DNA of 5,286 nucleotides from positions 292-5,577 of the forward strand of contig QHTY01000290.1 in the NCBI GenBank assembly GCA_003220985.1. Reading direction: 5' to 3'. Both the position numbers and the translations under genes were made by a program. How positions within the stretch are numbered: position 1 is the first letter of the stretch; each line of letters begins with the position of its first letter. Shown one piece after another: positions 1 to 5,286 of the stretch. The DNA comes from Gemmatimonadota bacterium (GTDB lineage: Bacteria; Gemmatimonadota; Gemmatimonadetes; Gemmatimonadales; GWC2-71-9). The notes beneath the pieces were generated by a model. The model had not been told where the DNA came from, did no database searches, and was given only the letters and a program-made list of their open reading frames with translations.

Positions 1-49
1 AGCTTCTTGCTGCGCAGCGCCGCGTTGATGCCCGCCAGGTCTCGCGTCG
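1..49 (-). other. Probable last visible stretch of the Asp-box protein, back in the original frame
   Basis: Beyond the TGA at 52-50, the frame used by the propeller region reads TTRDLAGINAALRSKKL to the window edge. This resembles the short helical tail (pattern like DLAxLNAxL) that I recall closing this protein family. Adding a single C to the CC at 54-53 would give continuous RDFDALTTRDLAG. The gene's true stop therefore probably lies left of position 1. The assignment rests on 17 residues, so confidence is limited. Confidence 0.4.
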
Positions 50-58
50 TCAGGCATC
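50..58 (-). other. Frameshift zone 2 in the Asp-box gene
   Basis: The coding strand reads GAT GCC TGA CGA CGC. One additional C (GAT GCC CTG ACG ACG CGA) removes the stop and yields DALTTRDLAG, which continues the helical C-terminus. This is the pattern of a single-base loss in a short C run. It returns the gene to the frame used before frameshift zone 1. Confidence 0.5.
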
Positions 59-664
59 GAAGTCCCGCACGACATCGGCCAGCTCGCGTGCGATCGCGTC
101 GGCGCGCTCGACCTGCGTCTGCGAGGGCCCGCCATCGTAGAAGACGATGTTGCTGTACAGATCGGTGAGGTTCTCGCGCAGCCGCTCCTCGCCGGTGATC
201 ATACCGCCTTCCTTCGTCGCGACGATTTTCTTGCGCAACGCATCGACCGTCGCCGATGCCGCCCGCAGGCGCTTCGCGACGGCATCGCCCGTCGTCAGCC
301 TCCCCGCCCGGTCATCGAGCGCCTGGCGGACACCGTTGATCCGCTCGACGGCAAACGTCATGTCGTTCAGCGTGCCGGAAACCCTGAGTGCCAGTTCGAG
401 CGCCGCCTGACGCTCCGGCGCGGTGTGCGTGCTGCGCGGGTCGGGGACGACCGCGAGCTGCGTCGTAAATGTCGCCGTGTCCTTCGTCAGTTTGATCGTG
501 TAGGTGCCGGGCAGGACCCGCGGGCCAAACGCCGCACCGAATGCCGCACTCGCGGCCGGCGGTACGCGCGGCGCCGCCAGGCGCATGGACCACGTCGCCC
601 GATTCAGGCCGCGTCGTTTGCTCGTCGGCAGCGTGCCGAGGAGTTTCCCGCTCGCGTCGAACAC
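50..664 (-). CDS. C-terminal part of the same Asp-box protein, displaced by a frameshift
   Basis: This is the continuation of the propeller gene above, not an independent gene. It reads on from VEVFDASGKLLG through SKRRGLNRATWSMR (about residues 16-29), PRVPPAASAAFGAAFGPRVLPGTYT and LDDMTF-like text (LNDMTFAVERINGVRQAL), all of which I remember as the C-terminal region of this family. The first ~70 residues look like a beta-sandwich module (FlgD/Ig-like: PGTYTIKLTK, then FTTQLAVVPDPR). The rest is charged and helical (about 80-204), probably coiled. The nominal first codon, GTG at 664-662, is internal, and I see no strong ribosome binding site in front of it. The frame is open upstream only to a TAA at 694-692. 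It ends at TGA 52-50, which also looks premature. If the upstream shift is real, this part is not made as a fused product, and the propeller would lose its C-terminal domains. Confidence 0.8.
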   Translation of the reverse strand: MFDASGKLLGTLPTSKRRGLNRATWSMRLAAPRVPPAASAAFGAAFGPRVLPGTYTIKLTKDTATFTTQLAVVPDPRSTHTAPERQAALELALRVSGTLNDMTFAVERINGVRQALDDRAGRLTTGDAVAKRLRAASATVDALRKKIVATKEGGMITGEERLRENLTDLYSNIVFYDGGPSQTQVERADAIARELADVVRDFDA

Positions 665-3032
665 CTCGACGGCGCCGCTGGTAGTACGTGATTACGGCAT
701 CGCTCGGCGGATTCGGTCCGACGTACATGGCATCGCCGTTCGCCCAACCGCCCCCGGCTTGCAGCCGCTGTACCGTCGGACGTCCCGCGAGGAACGCGAC
801 CGGCCTGGCCAACACGTCGGGTGTGAGCGCCCGCAGCGGCGTAATGTCGTCCACGATCCAGATGCCGCGGCCGTGCGTCGCGATTACGAGATCGTGATCG
901 CGCGGATGAATCGCGAGATCGCGCACGGCGACCGCCGGCAAATCTCCGCCCTTGTAGTGCGCCCACTGCTTCCCACCGTCCACGGACACCCAGAGACCGA
1001 ATTCGGTGCCCAGGAACAGCAGATTGGGGTTGACGAGATCCTCCTTGATGACGTGCGCATAGCCGCGCACCGGGCTCCCGGAAGTGATCAGCGGCGTCCA
1101 CGTCGCGCCGAAATCGGCGGACTTGTAGGCGTACGGCCGCATGTCCCCGAATGTGTGCAGGTCGAACGTGGCGTAGATGGTGCCGTTCGCGAAGTGCCCC
1201 GGCTCGACCGACGTCACCCACGCGTTCTTGCGGAGGCCCGCAACATTGGGGGCGACATTCGTCCACGTCTTGCCGCCGTCGCGCGTGACCTGCAGGTTGC
1301 CGTCGTCGGTGCCGGCCCAGACCACCAGCCCGTCCCGCGGCGACTCCGCGATCGCGTAGATCGTGGTGTGCATTTCGGCGGCCGAGTTGTCGACCGTGAT
1401 GCCGCCCGACTGCTCCTGTTTCTGCTTCTGCGGATCGTTGGTCGTGAGATCGGGCGAGATGCGCTCCCACGTCTGGCCAAAGTCTTTCGACCGGAACAGC
1501 ACCTGCGCGCCGATGTAGACCGTGCCCTTCTGTGTCGCGCTGATGTGAATCGGCGTGTTCCAGTTGAACCGCAGCTTCTTCTCCTGATAGCGCGGCAGCG
1601 GCTGGATGTTGCGCGACTCATGCGTACGCCGGTTGACGCGGCCGATCGCACCGCCCTGGGCTTCCGCATACAGGTAGTCGGGATCGGTGGGATCGGCGAA
1701 CATCCAGAAGCCGTCGCCGCCGTACATGTTCTCCCATTGATGGTTCGTGATCCCGCCGGGATACTCCGACGGACCGACCCACGAGCTGTTGTCCTGCAAC
1801 CCGCCGTACACGTTGTATGGCCGCTCCATGTCCACGCTGACGTGATAGAACTGCGACACCGGCAGATTTTCGTTTTTCACCCACTTGTTCCCGGCGTCAT
1901 AGGAGAACCACAGACCGCCGTCGTCACCGGTAATCACGTTGTCGGTGTTCTTGGGGTCGATCCAGACGTCGTGGAAGTCCCCGTGCGCGCCTCCGGAAAT
2001 CCCGCTGAAGCTCTTGCCGCCATCGGTGCTGACGATGAGCCCGCCGTCGGGCTTGTAGACGCGGTCCGGATTCGTGGGGTCCACGATCAGATTGGCGAAG
2101 TAGAACGGCCGCCAGATCATGTTCTGGCTGCGATCGAGCATCTGCCACGTCTTGCCGCCGTTGTCGGAGCGATACAGCGCATTGAGCGGCGGCACCGCTT
2201 CGATGAACGCGTACACGATGTCCGGTTTCGACGGCGCCACCGCGACCGCGACGCGACCCCACGGTTTAGGCGGTAACCCGGAGCCGGCCGTTGCCGTCAA
2301 ATCGGTCCACGTCGCGCCGCCATCGGTGCTCTTGAACAGGCTCGAGGCGCTCGGCGCCGTCGCACTGTCGCCGCCCGAGCGGAACGTCCAGCCCCGCCTG
2401 CGGAAGTCCCACATTCCGGCGTATAGCGTCTTCGCATTCGACGGATCCATCGCCAGCATAGAGCAGCCCGTCGACAGGTTCGTGCCACGCAACACCCTGG
2501 TCCACGTCTTGCCGCCGTCCGTCGTCTTGTAGACGCCCCGGTCCTCGCTGTCGCTCCACAGTTTGCCGGGAACGCAGACGTAGACGGTGTTGGTGGCGGT
2601 GGGATCGACGAGAATCTTGACGATGTGCTCGGACTCGCGCAGTCCCATGTTGGTCCAGTTCTCGCCGCCGTCGTCCGAGCGGTAGATCCCGTCGCCGATG
2701 GACACGCTGTTGCGCATCCACGACTCACCGGTGCCCACCCAGACCACCTTCGGGTTTTTCGGATCGATCGTGACCGCGCCGATCGACTGCACCGGCTGCT
2801 TGTCGAAGACCGGCTTGAACGTCGTGCCCCCGTTCACCGACTTCCACACGCCGCCGCTCGCCGCGCCGACGTAGATCGTGAGCCGTGCGCCTTCCTCTAC
2901 GGCCGCGAGCGCCGCGATGCGCCCGCTCATCGCCGCCGACCCGATGTTGCGCGCGCCGAGCCCCGAGATCGCTTCGGAATCGACGGTCACGGCAGGTTGC
3001 TGCGCGATCAGCAAGAGAAGGAGGGCGTTCAT
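312..3032 (-). CDS. Exported Asp-box (BNR/VPS10-sortilin-like) beta-propeller protein, frameshifted near its 3' end
   Basis: This is a large exported protein of the family often annotated as glycosyl hydrolase, BNR repeat or VPS10 domain-containing protein; its substrate is unknown. The N-terminus MNALLLLLIAQQPA looks like a short signal peptide lacking the usual positive charges. Eleven Asp-boxes (S/T-x-D-x-G-x-x-W/F) lie at about residues 65, 119, 170, 235, 289, 335, 377, 515, 583, 638 and 683, as expected for one or two multi-bladed beta-propellers. The propeller part ends with GTEFGLWVS and ATHGRGIWIVDD (about 675-728). Family-like sequence runs to about residue 787 (AVITYYQRR); the remaining ~118 residues to the stop at 312 are Arg/His-rich out-of-frame translation and are not real. 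The true C-terminal part is in another frame (50-664). The ATG overlaps the upstream gene's stop as ATGA and has GGGAG 7 bases upstream, which fixes the start. No catalytic site can be assigned, so a hydrolase activity should not be assumed. Confidence 0.9.
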   Translation of the reverse strand: MNALLLLLIAQQPAVTVDSEAISGLGARNIGSAAMSGRIAALAAVEEGARLTIYVGAASGGVWKSVNGGTTFKPVFDKQPVQSIGAVTIDPKNPKVVWVGTGESWMRNSVSIGDGIYRSDDGGENWTNMGLRESEHIVKILVDPTATNTVYVCVPGKLWSDSEDRGVYKTTDGGKTWTRVLRGTNLSTGCSMLAMDPSNAKTLYAGMWDFRRRGWTFRSGGDSATAPSASSLFKSTDGGATWTDLTATAGSGLPPKPWGRVAVAVAPSKPDIVYAFIEAVPPLNALYRSDNGGKTWQMLDRSQNMIWRPFYFANLIVDPTNPDRVYKPDGGLIVSTDGGKSFSGISGGAHGDFHDVWIDPKNTDNVITGDDGGLWFSYDAGNKWVKNENLPVSQFYHVSVDMERPYNVYGGLQDNSSWVGPSEYPGGITNHQWENMYGGDGFWMFADPTDPDYLYAEAQGGAIGRVNRRTHESRNIQPLPRYQEKKLRFNWNTPIHISATQKGTVYIGAQVLFRSKDFGQTWERISPDLTTNDPQKQKQEQSGGITVDNSAAEMHTTIYAIAESPRDGLVVWAGTDDGNLQVTRDGGKTWTNVAPNVAGLRKNAWVTSVEPGHFANGTIYATFDLHTFGDMRPYAYKSADFGATWTPLITSGSPVRGYAHVIKEDLVNPNLLFLGTEFGLWVSVDGGKQWAHYKGGDLPAVAVRDLAIHPRDHDLVIATHGRGIWIVDDITPLRALTPDVLARPVAFLAGRPTVQRLQAGGGWANGDAMYVGPNPPSDAVITYYQRRRRGVRRERETPRHAADEQTTRPESGDVVHAPGGAARTAGRECGIRCGVWPAGPARHLHDQTDEGHGDIYDAARGRPRPAQHAHRAGASGGARTGTQGFRHAERHDVCRRADQRCPPGAR
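664..691 (-). other. Frameshift zone 1 in the Asp-box gene
   Basis: Reading leftward, the frame that encodes TYYQRR (codons through about 672) must move by +1 to join VEVFD (GTC GAG GTG TTC GAC at 670-656). The shift is equivalent to one extra base or to 3n+2 missing bases. The new frame has a TAA at 694-692, so the change lies between there and 664. The site contains the 8-base palindrome CGGCGCCG (670-677), a context prone to slippage or sequencing compression. From memory, relatives carry about seven more residues here (like HIFGDLK), which would favour a deletion of around 20 or 23 bases. Confidence 0.7.
1261..1280 (-). repeat. 20-base Asp-box repeat, second exact copy at 2500-2519
   Basis: The same 20 bases occur at 1261-1280 and 2500-2519, and a 17-base core recurs at 2145-2161. 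On the coding strand each copy spells the DGGKTW core of an Asp-box. The repeats belong to the beta-propeller blades and are not a mobile element. Identity this long at the DNA level may reflect strong codon bias or gene conversion between blades. Confidence 0.6.
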
Positions 3033-3766
3033 GGATGAGCTCCCGGCCGGGCGAACCGCTGGTCGTCGAGCGGGACGTTGGCCTCGATCTTGTCGTAGGT
3101 GATTTTCCCACGGTCCGCGCTGCTGCTGCCCTTCGGCCCCGACTCGGACGAGAACGGCAGATACACGCCGTTGACCTGCTTGTAGTCGCCGAGCGAGGTC
3201 TCGAATTCCTGCGGCGCGCCGCGGATCATGCGCTGCGTGTCGATCCTGATGGGGACGTAGTACTCGGTATCCAAGTAGTAGAAGCTGACGTCCCCGTTGG
3301 GACGCGTGACTTTGAGTTTGTAGGCGTCGCTGCCTTCGATCTGCTCCATGCCTTGATACTCCACGCGATTGCCTTTGGTCTGGTAGTTCACGAGCGGCCC
3401 ATCGAAGTCGGCGTCGTCGAGAATGCTGTGCATCTCATCTTCCCCGAGGGCTTCCGGATCCCGCTTGCCGTTCCACGGCTCGATCTTCCAGCCGCTGTGC
3501 CCATCGTATGCGTTGATGCCGGTCATTCCCTGGATCGAAAACTCTTCCCGCACGCTGTTGGGACGCTTGTTCTCCTGCACGACCACCGCCTCGAATCCGC
3601 CGCTCCCGGTGAATTTGCCGCTGCGGCGTAGCGACTGCAGCGCCTGCACGCGGGCCATGCCACCAGAGGCCTGGACGTACTTGGCGATGAGGCTGTCGAC
3701 GGACTGCGCAGAGAGGGGCGTCGCGCAGAGCGCGAGCGCCGCGAGTTTCAGCAAGGTGCCACGCAT
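3029..3766 (-). CDS. Exported LolA/LolB-like (outer membrane lipoprotein-sorting-type) protein
   Basis: This 245-residue protein has a clear signal peptide, MRGTLLKLAALALCATPLSA, with probable cleavage after Ala20 (LSA|QS), so it should be periplasmic. Cys14 does not sit in a good lipobox. The mature part resembles the half-barrel fold of LolA-type proteins: a helix with IAKYVQASGG and MARVQALQSLRRSGKF (about 27-52), then beta-rich sequence with YDGHSGWKIEPWNGK (87-101), a strand ending in YYVPIRID (169-176), GDYKQVNGVYLPF (193-205) and a closing YDKIEANVPLDDQRFARP (224-241). These are familiar from proteins annotated as outer membrane lipoprotein-sorting protein. True LolA activity is not shown; it may bind another lipid or hydrophobic ligand. 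The start is set by GGAGG 7 bases upstream. Its stop overlaps the start of the Asp-box gene by 4 bases, so the pair form an operon and probably share a job. Confidence 0.85.
   Translation of the reverse strand: MRGTLLKLAALALCATPLSAQSVDSLIAKYVQASGGMARVQALQSLRRSGKFTGSGGFEAVVVQENKRPNSVREEFSIQGMTGINAYDGHSGWKIEPWNGKRDPEALGEDEMHSILDDADFDGPLVNYQTKGNRVEYQGMEQIEGSDAYKLKVTRPNGDVSFYYLDTEYYVPIRIDTQRMIRGAPQEFETSLGDYKQVNGVYLPFSSESGPKGSSSADRGKITYDKIEANVPLDDQRFARPGAHP
3040..3044 (-). promoter_or_regulatory. Ribosome binding site of the Asp-box protein gene
   Basis: GGGAG on the minus strand sits 7 bases before the ATG at 3032 and inside the last codons of the upstream gene (ending RPGAHP). With the ATGA stop/start overlap, it supports translational coupling and fixes the start. 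Confidence 0.7.
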
Positions 3767-3773
3767 GATGGAT

Positions 3774-3778
3774 CCTCC
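3774..3778 (-). promoter_or_regulatory. Ribosome binding site of the LolA-like gene
   Basis: A perfect GGAGG on the minus strand lies 7 bases before the ATG at 3766 and confirms that start over internal alternatives. Confidence 0.75.
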
Positions 3779-3817
3779 AAATGCGACGGCCTTGAAGCAG
3801 CTCCGAATGGGACGCTG

Positions 3818-3845
3818 AAAATACCCGCCGGTCGCGCGCTCGCAA
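3818..3845 (-). promoter_or_regulatory. Probable sigma70-type promoter of the LolA-like/Asp-box operon
   Basis: On the minus strand, TTGCGA (3845-3840, four of six to TTGACA) is followed after 16 bases by TATTTT (3823-3818, four of six to TATAAT). This A/T patch stands out in a GC-rich gap. Transcription would begin near 3811 and leave an untranslated leader of about 45 bases before the LolA-like ATG. No other match of this quality was seen in the gap for this direction. Confidence 0.4.
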
Positions 3846-3868
3846 CCGAGTGCGTAGCTTCTCCGGCC

Positions 3869-4522
3869 ATGGCGCGCGTGCCATCCCCACAGTTCCCCAA
3901 CCTGACCGTGCTGTCACATCCGTTGATCCAGCACAAGCTCACCATCCTGCGCGATAAGCGCACGAGCACGCGTGACTTTAAGCAGCTCGTCAATGAAATC
4001 GCGATGCTCATGGCGTATGAAGTGACGAAAGACCTGGCGCTCGAGCCGGTGGAGATCGAAACGCCGCTCGAGAAGACGTCCGGAAGCCAGGTCGCGGGGA
4101 AGAAGCTGACGCTCGTCCCCATCTTGCGTGCGGGGTTAGGCATGGTGGAGGGTATTTCCCAACTGATCCCTTCCGCGCGCGTGGGGCACATCGGCCTGTA
4201 CCGGGATCATGCGACCTTGCAACCGGTCGACTACTACTTCAAAATCCCTTCGGGAGAAGCCGACCGCGCATTTTTTGTGCTCGACCCCATGCTGGCGACC
4301 GGGGGCTCGGCCGTCGCGGCGGTCAGTGCGCTGTCCCGGGCCGGCGCGCAGAAGATTCGCTTCTTGTGTCTTGTGGCGGCCCCCGAGGGCGTGAAGGCGA
4401 TGCTGGACGCGCACCCCAAGGTGCCGGTATACGCGGCTTCGCTGGATCGTGAGCTCAACGCCAAGGGGTACATTCTTCCGGGCCTGGGCGACGCCGGCGA
4501 CCGCCTGTTCGGAACTCGCTGA
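3869..4522 (+). CDS. upp: Uracil phosphoribosyltransferase
   Basis: This cytoplasmic pyrimidine-salvage enzyme converts uracil and PRPP to UMP and pyrophosphate. At 217 residues it is slightly longer than the E. coli enzyme (208). Diagnostic segments occur in order: HPLIQHKLTILRDKRT (17-32), VPILRAGLGM (83-92), the PRPP-binding loop FVLDPMLATGGS (136-147), and the uracil-binding C-terminal segment GLGDAGDRLFGT (205-216). All key motifs are intact, so it should be active. The first ~12 residues (MARVPSPQFPNL) extend past the usual N-terminus. ATG 3869 is the best start; GTG 3878 is an in-frame alternative. No good Shine-Dalgarno sequence precedes either, which is odd beside neighbours with strong ones, and a leaderless or very short leader is possible. 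It is divergent from the minus-strand operon and separated by 48 bases from the next gene, which has its own likely promoter, so upp may be monocistronic. Confidence 0.97.
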   Translation: MARVPSPQFPNLTVLSHPLIQHKLTILRDKRTSTRDFKQLVNEIAMLMAYEVTKDLALEPVEIETPLEKTSGSQVAGKKLTLVPILRAGLGMVEGISQLIPSARVGHIGLYRDHATLQPVDYYFKIPSGEADRAFFVLDPMLATGGSAVAAVSALSRAGAQKIRFLCLVAAPEGVKAMLDAHPKVPVYAASLDRELNAKGYILPGLGDAGDRLFGTR

Positions 4523-4529
4523 ATGATCT

Positions 4530-4548
4530 CCGGGGTATACTAGCCCGG
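4530..4548. repeat. Short inverted repeat enclosing the -10 hexamer
   Basis: CCGGG (4530-4534) and CCCGG (4544-4548) are perfect inverted arms around a 9-base centre that contains TATACT. There is no following T run, so a rho-independent terminator for upp is unlikely. A regulator binding site overlapping the promoter is possible but unproven; a 5-base arm can occur by chance. Confidence 0.3.
4536..4541 (+). promoter_or_regulatory. Likely -10 element for the small exported protein/cytochrome operon
   Basis: TATACT matches five of six bases of the TATAAT consensus and stands out in GC-rich sequence. It lies 29 bases before the ATG at 4571, implying a start of transcription near 4548 and a leader of about 23 bases that contains the ribosome binding site. 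No clear -35 hexamer is found 16-18 bases upstream (AACTCG region), so an activator or a different sigma factor may be needed. Confidence 0.4.
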
Positions 4549-4554
4549 TCGCTC

Positions 4555-4566
4555 GGAGGGGGAGGG
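4555..4566 (+). promoter_or_regulatory. Tandem GGAGGG ribosome binding site
   Basis: Two directly adjacent GGAGGG hexamers (4555-4560 and 4561-4566) precede the ATG at 4571 with gaps of 10 and 4 bases. Either could pair with the 16S rRNA tail. They fix the start and suggest strong initiation. Confidence 0.65.
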
Positions 4567-4570
4567 CTCA

Positions 4571-4924
4571 ATGGTTCGCTTCATCTTAGCGTCTCTGCTG
4601 TGGGTTGTCGGTCCGACATTAGCGGCATCACAACAAGCCCCGCACGACAGCGTCCGTGGCGCGGTTCGGTTAGTCGACACCAAGAATCGCGCGCTCGAGG
4701 TCACGACGGGCGTGGGAATGGCGCTGCGCATCGTGCGCCTCCAAGTGCCCGCCACAGTGCCGGTCACGACAACCCCGGGAAGAGACCAGCTCGCGCTGAG
4801 CGACCTGAAGCCGGGGGACGTGGTTCGCGTGACATTCGGCGCGCGGCCCAGCGGGTGGGTCGCCTACACCATCGAGCGTATCGGCCGGATGACGAGCGGC
4901 GTCGAGCATCCCCCCTCGCCATGA
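4571..4924 (+). CDS. Small exported protein, DUF5666-like beta-barrel fold, function unknown
   Basis: This 117-residue protein begins with a signal peptide (MVRFILASLLWVVGPTLAAS, cleavage near residue 18-20), so it should leave the cytoplasm. The mature part, about 97 residues, is beta-rich: GAVRLVDTKNRALEVTTGVG (30-49), ALRIVRLQVP (51-60), then LSDLKPGDVVRVTFGARPSGWVAYTIERI (76-104). The xVxxVDxKxRxLEV and LKPGDVVRV patterns resemble small OB-like domains such as DUF5666, but I cannot name a family with certainty. There is no cysteine, heme motif or metal cluster. It has a strong tandem ribosome binding site. Its TGA overlaps the ATG of the di-heme protein gene as ATGA, so the two are probably made together, and it may be an accessory envelope partner. 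The link is inferred from position only. Confidence 0.8.
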   Translation: MVRFILASLLWVVGPTLAASQQAPHDSVRGAVRLVDTKNRALEVTTGVGMALRIVRLQVPATVPVTTTPGRDQLALSDLKPGDVVRVTFGARPSGWVAYTIERIGRMTSGVEHPPSP

Positions 4925-5286
4925 CGAGCCGCGCCCTCGTCTGCAGGTGCGCCGCAGCGATCCTGGCGGTGACGGCCTGCCAGCGCCCACTCAAGCCCGG
5001 CGACCCCCTCCGTGGCCTCTCGGCCGCCGAGCGCGCCCGGTTCGATCAGGGCAAGGGCGTGTTCGACAGCGTGTTCACACCGGAAACGGGACTGGGTCCC
5101 TTGTTCAATGCAAATGCGTGCGCCGAGTGTCACGAGGATCCGGTGGCCGGCGGGACGGGCGACGAAGTCGAGCGTCATGCGACCGCGTTTCATGAGGTGG
5201 TGCCGGCCGGCGTCCGGCAGTGTGACGAGCTGGCAGCGTTTGGCGGCCCCGTCTATCAGAATCACGTCACACCGGCCCTCCACACC
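4921..5286 (+). CDS. Di-heme oxidoreductase family lipoprotein (c-type cytochrome), N-terminal part
   Basis: This reading frame is open for 122 codons to the window edge and continues beyond it. The N-terminus has a lipoprotein signal: a hydrophobic stretch AAAILAVTAC with lipobox VTAC and Cys20 as the lipidation site, followed by QRPLKPGDPL. Then comes LSAAERARFDQGKGVFDSVFTPETGLGPLFNANAC and a heme c attachment motif CAECH (residues 67-71), followed by PVAGGTGDEVE. The GLGPLFNAxxCxxCH arrangement is typical of the di-heme oxidoreductase (DHOR, predicted thiol oxidoreductase) family, in which a second CxxCH and a longer catalytic region follow; here they would lie outside the window. It should be membrane-anchored on the periplasmic side and take part in electron transfer; its substrate is unknown. 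The start overlaps the previous stop (ATGA) and has no clear ribosome binding site, so translation probably depends on coupling. Confidence 0.88.
   Translation, partial: MTSRALVCRCAAAILAVTACQRPLKPGDPLRGLSAAERARFDQGKGVFDSVFTPETGLGPLFNANACAECHEDPVAGGTGDEVERHATAFHEVVPAGVRQCDELAAFGGPVYQNHVTPALHT

Noticed and set aside
312..663. The last ~118 residues of the 906-codon propeller frame as a real C-terminal domain
   Set aside because: The translation turns abruptly Arg/His/Gly-rich, while the overlapping frame at 50-664 carries clear family sequence.
664..691. Programmed ribosomal frameshift
   Set aside because: No slippery heptamer or downstream structure typical of such sites is evident, and a second unrelated shift occurs near 53, which fits error or mutation better.
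604..1470. A 288-codon minus-strand open frame in a third frame
   Set aside because: It is an Arg/Ala-rich out-of-frame translation of the propeller region, interrupted by no recognisable motif; a shadow of the true frame.
504..2276. A 590-codon plus-strand open frame antisense to the Asp-box gene
   Set aside because: It is rich in Arg, Val, Asp and His with no recognisable domain, lies wholly opposite a well-supported gene, and is expected from third-position GC bias.
2885..3631. A 248-codon plus-strand open frame across the LolA-like/Asp-box junction
   Set aside because: It is antisense to two genes with good signal peptides, ribosome binding sites and family motifs; its own translation is low-complexity and lacks any domain.
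3423..3818. A 131-codon plus-strand open frame running into the divergent promoter gap
   Set aside because: It is antisense to the LolA-like gene, has no domain, and ends inside the promoter region.
4530..4550. Rho-independent terminator after upp
   Set aside because: The stem is only 5 base pairs with a 9-base loop and no T tract follows.

Overview
The window is compact, GC-rich bacterial DNA with five genes, two of them cut by the window edges. The gene content points to Gemmatimonadota or a related soil lineage such as Acidobacteriota: a very large secreted Asp-box (BNR/VPS10-like) protein paired with a secreted LolA-like protein, and a lipoprotein-type di-heme oxidoreductase. This placement rests on remembered gene content, not on a phylogenetic marker, so treat it as a moderate-confidence guess.

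Layout. Positions 1-3766 on the minus strand hold a two-gene operon. A secreted LolA/LolB-like protein (3029-3766) comes first. It overlaps by 4 bases (ATGA) the start of a ~1000-residue exported beta-propeller protein with eleven Asp-boxes (from 3032 leftward). The propeller gene is broken twice. Near 664-691 the family-like sequence moves to another reading frame (50-664). At 50-58 that frame stops, while the family-like sequence appears to resume in the original frame and run off the left edge. The two shifts cancel.

A 102-base divergent gap (3767-3868) carries a plausible sigma70 promoter for the minus-strand operon. On the plus strand comes upp (uracil phosphoribosyltransferase, 3869-4522), a complete housekeeping pyrimidine-salvage gene. 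A 48-base gap follows with a good -10 hexamer inside a short inverted repeat and a tandem GGAGGG ribosome binding site. It leads into a second two-gene unit: a small exported protein (4571-4924) overlapping by ATGA the start of a di-heme cytochrome-type lipoprotein (4921 to beyond the right edge).

How they fit together. The two minus-strand proteins are both exported and translationally coupled, so they probably act in the same cell-envelope or extracellular process, whose substrate is unknown. The last two plus-strand genes are also coupled and exported, suggesting the small protein accompanies the heme enzyme. upp works alone in the cytoplasm. I see no tRNA, rRNA, CRISPR, insertion sequence, attachment site or origin, and no convincing novel system. 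The item most worth a second look is the pair of compensating frameshifts.
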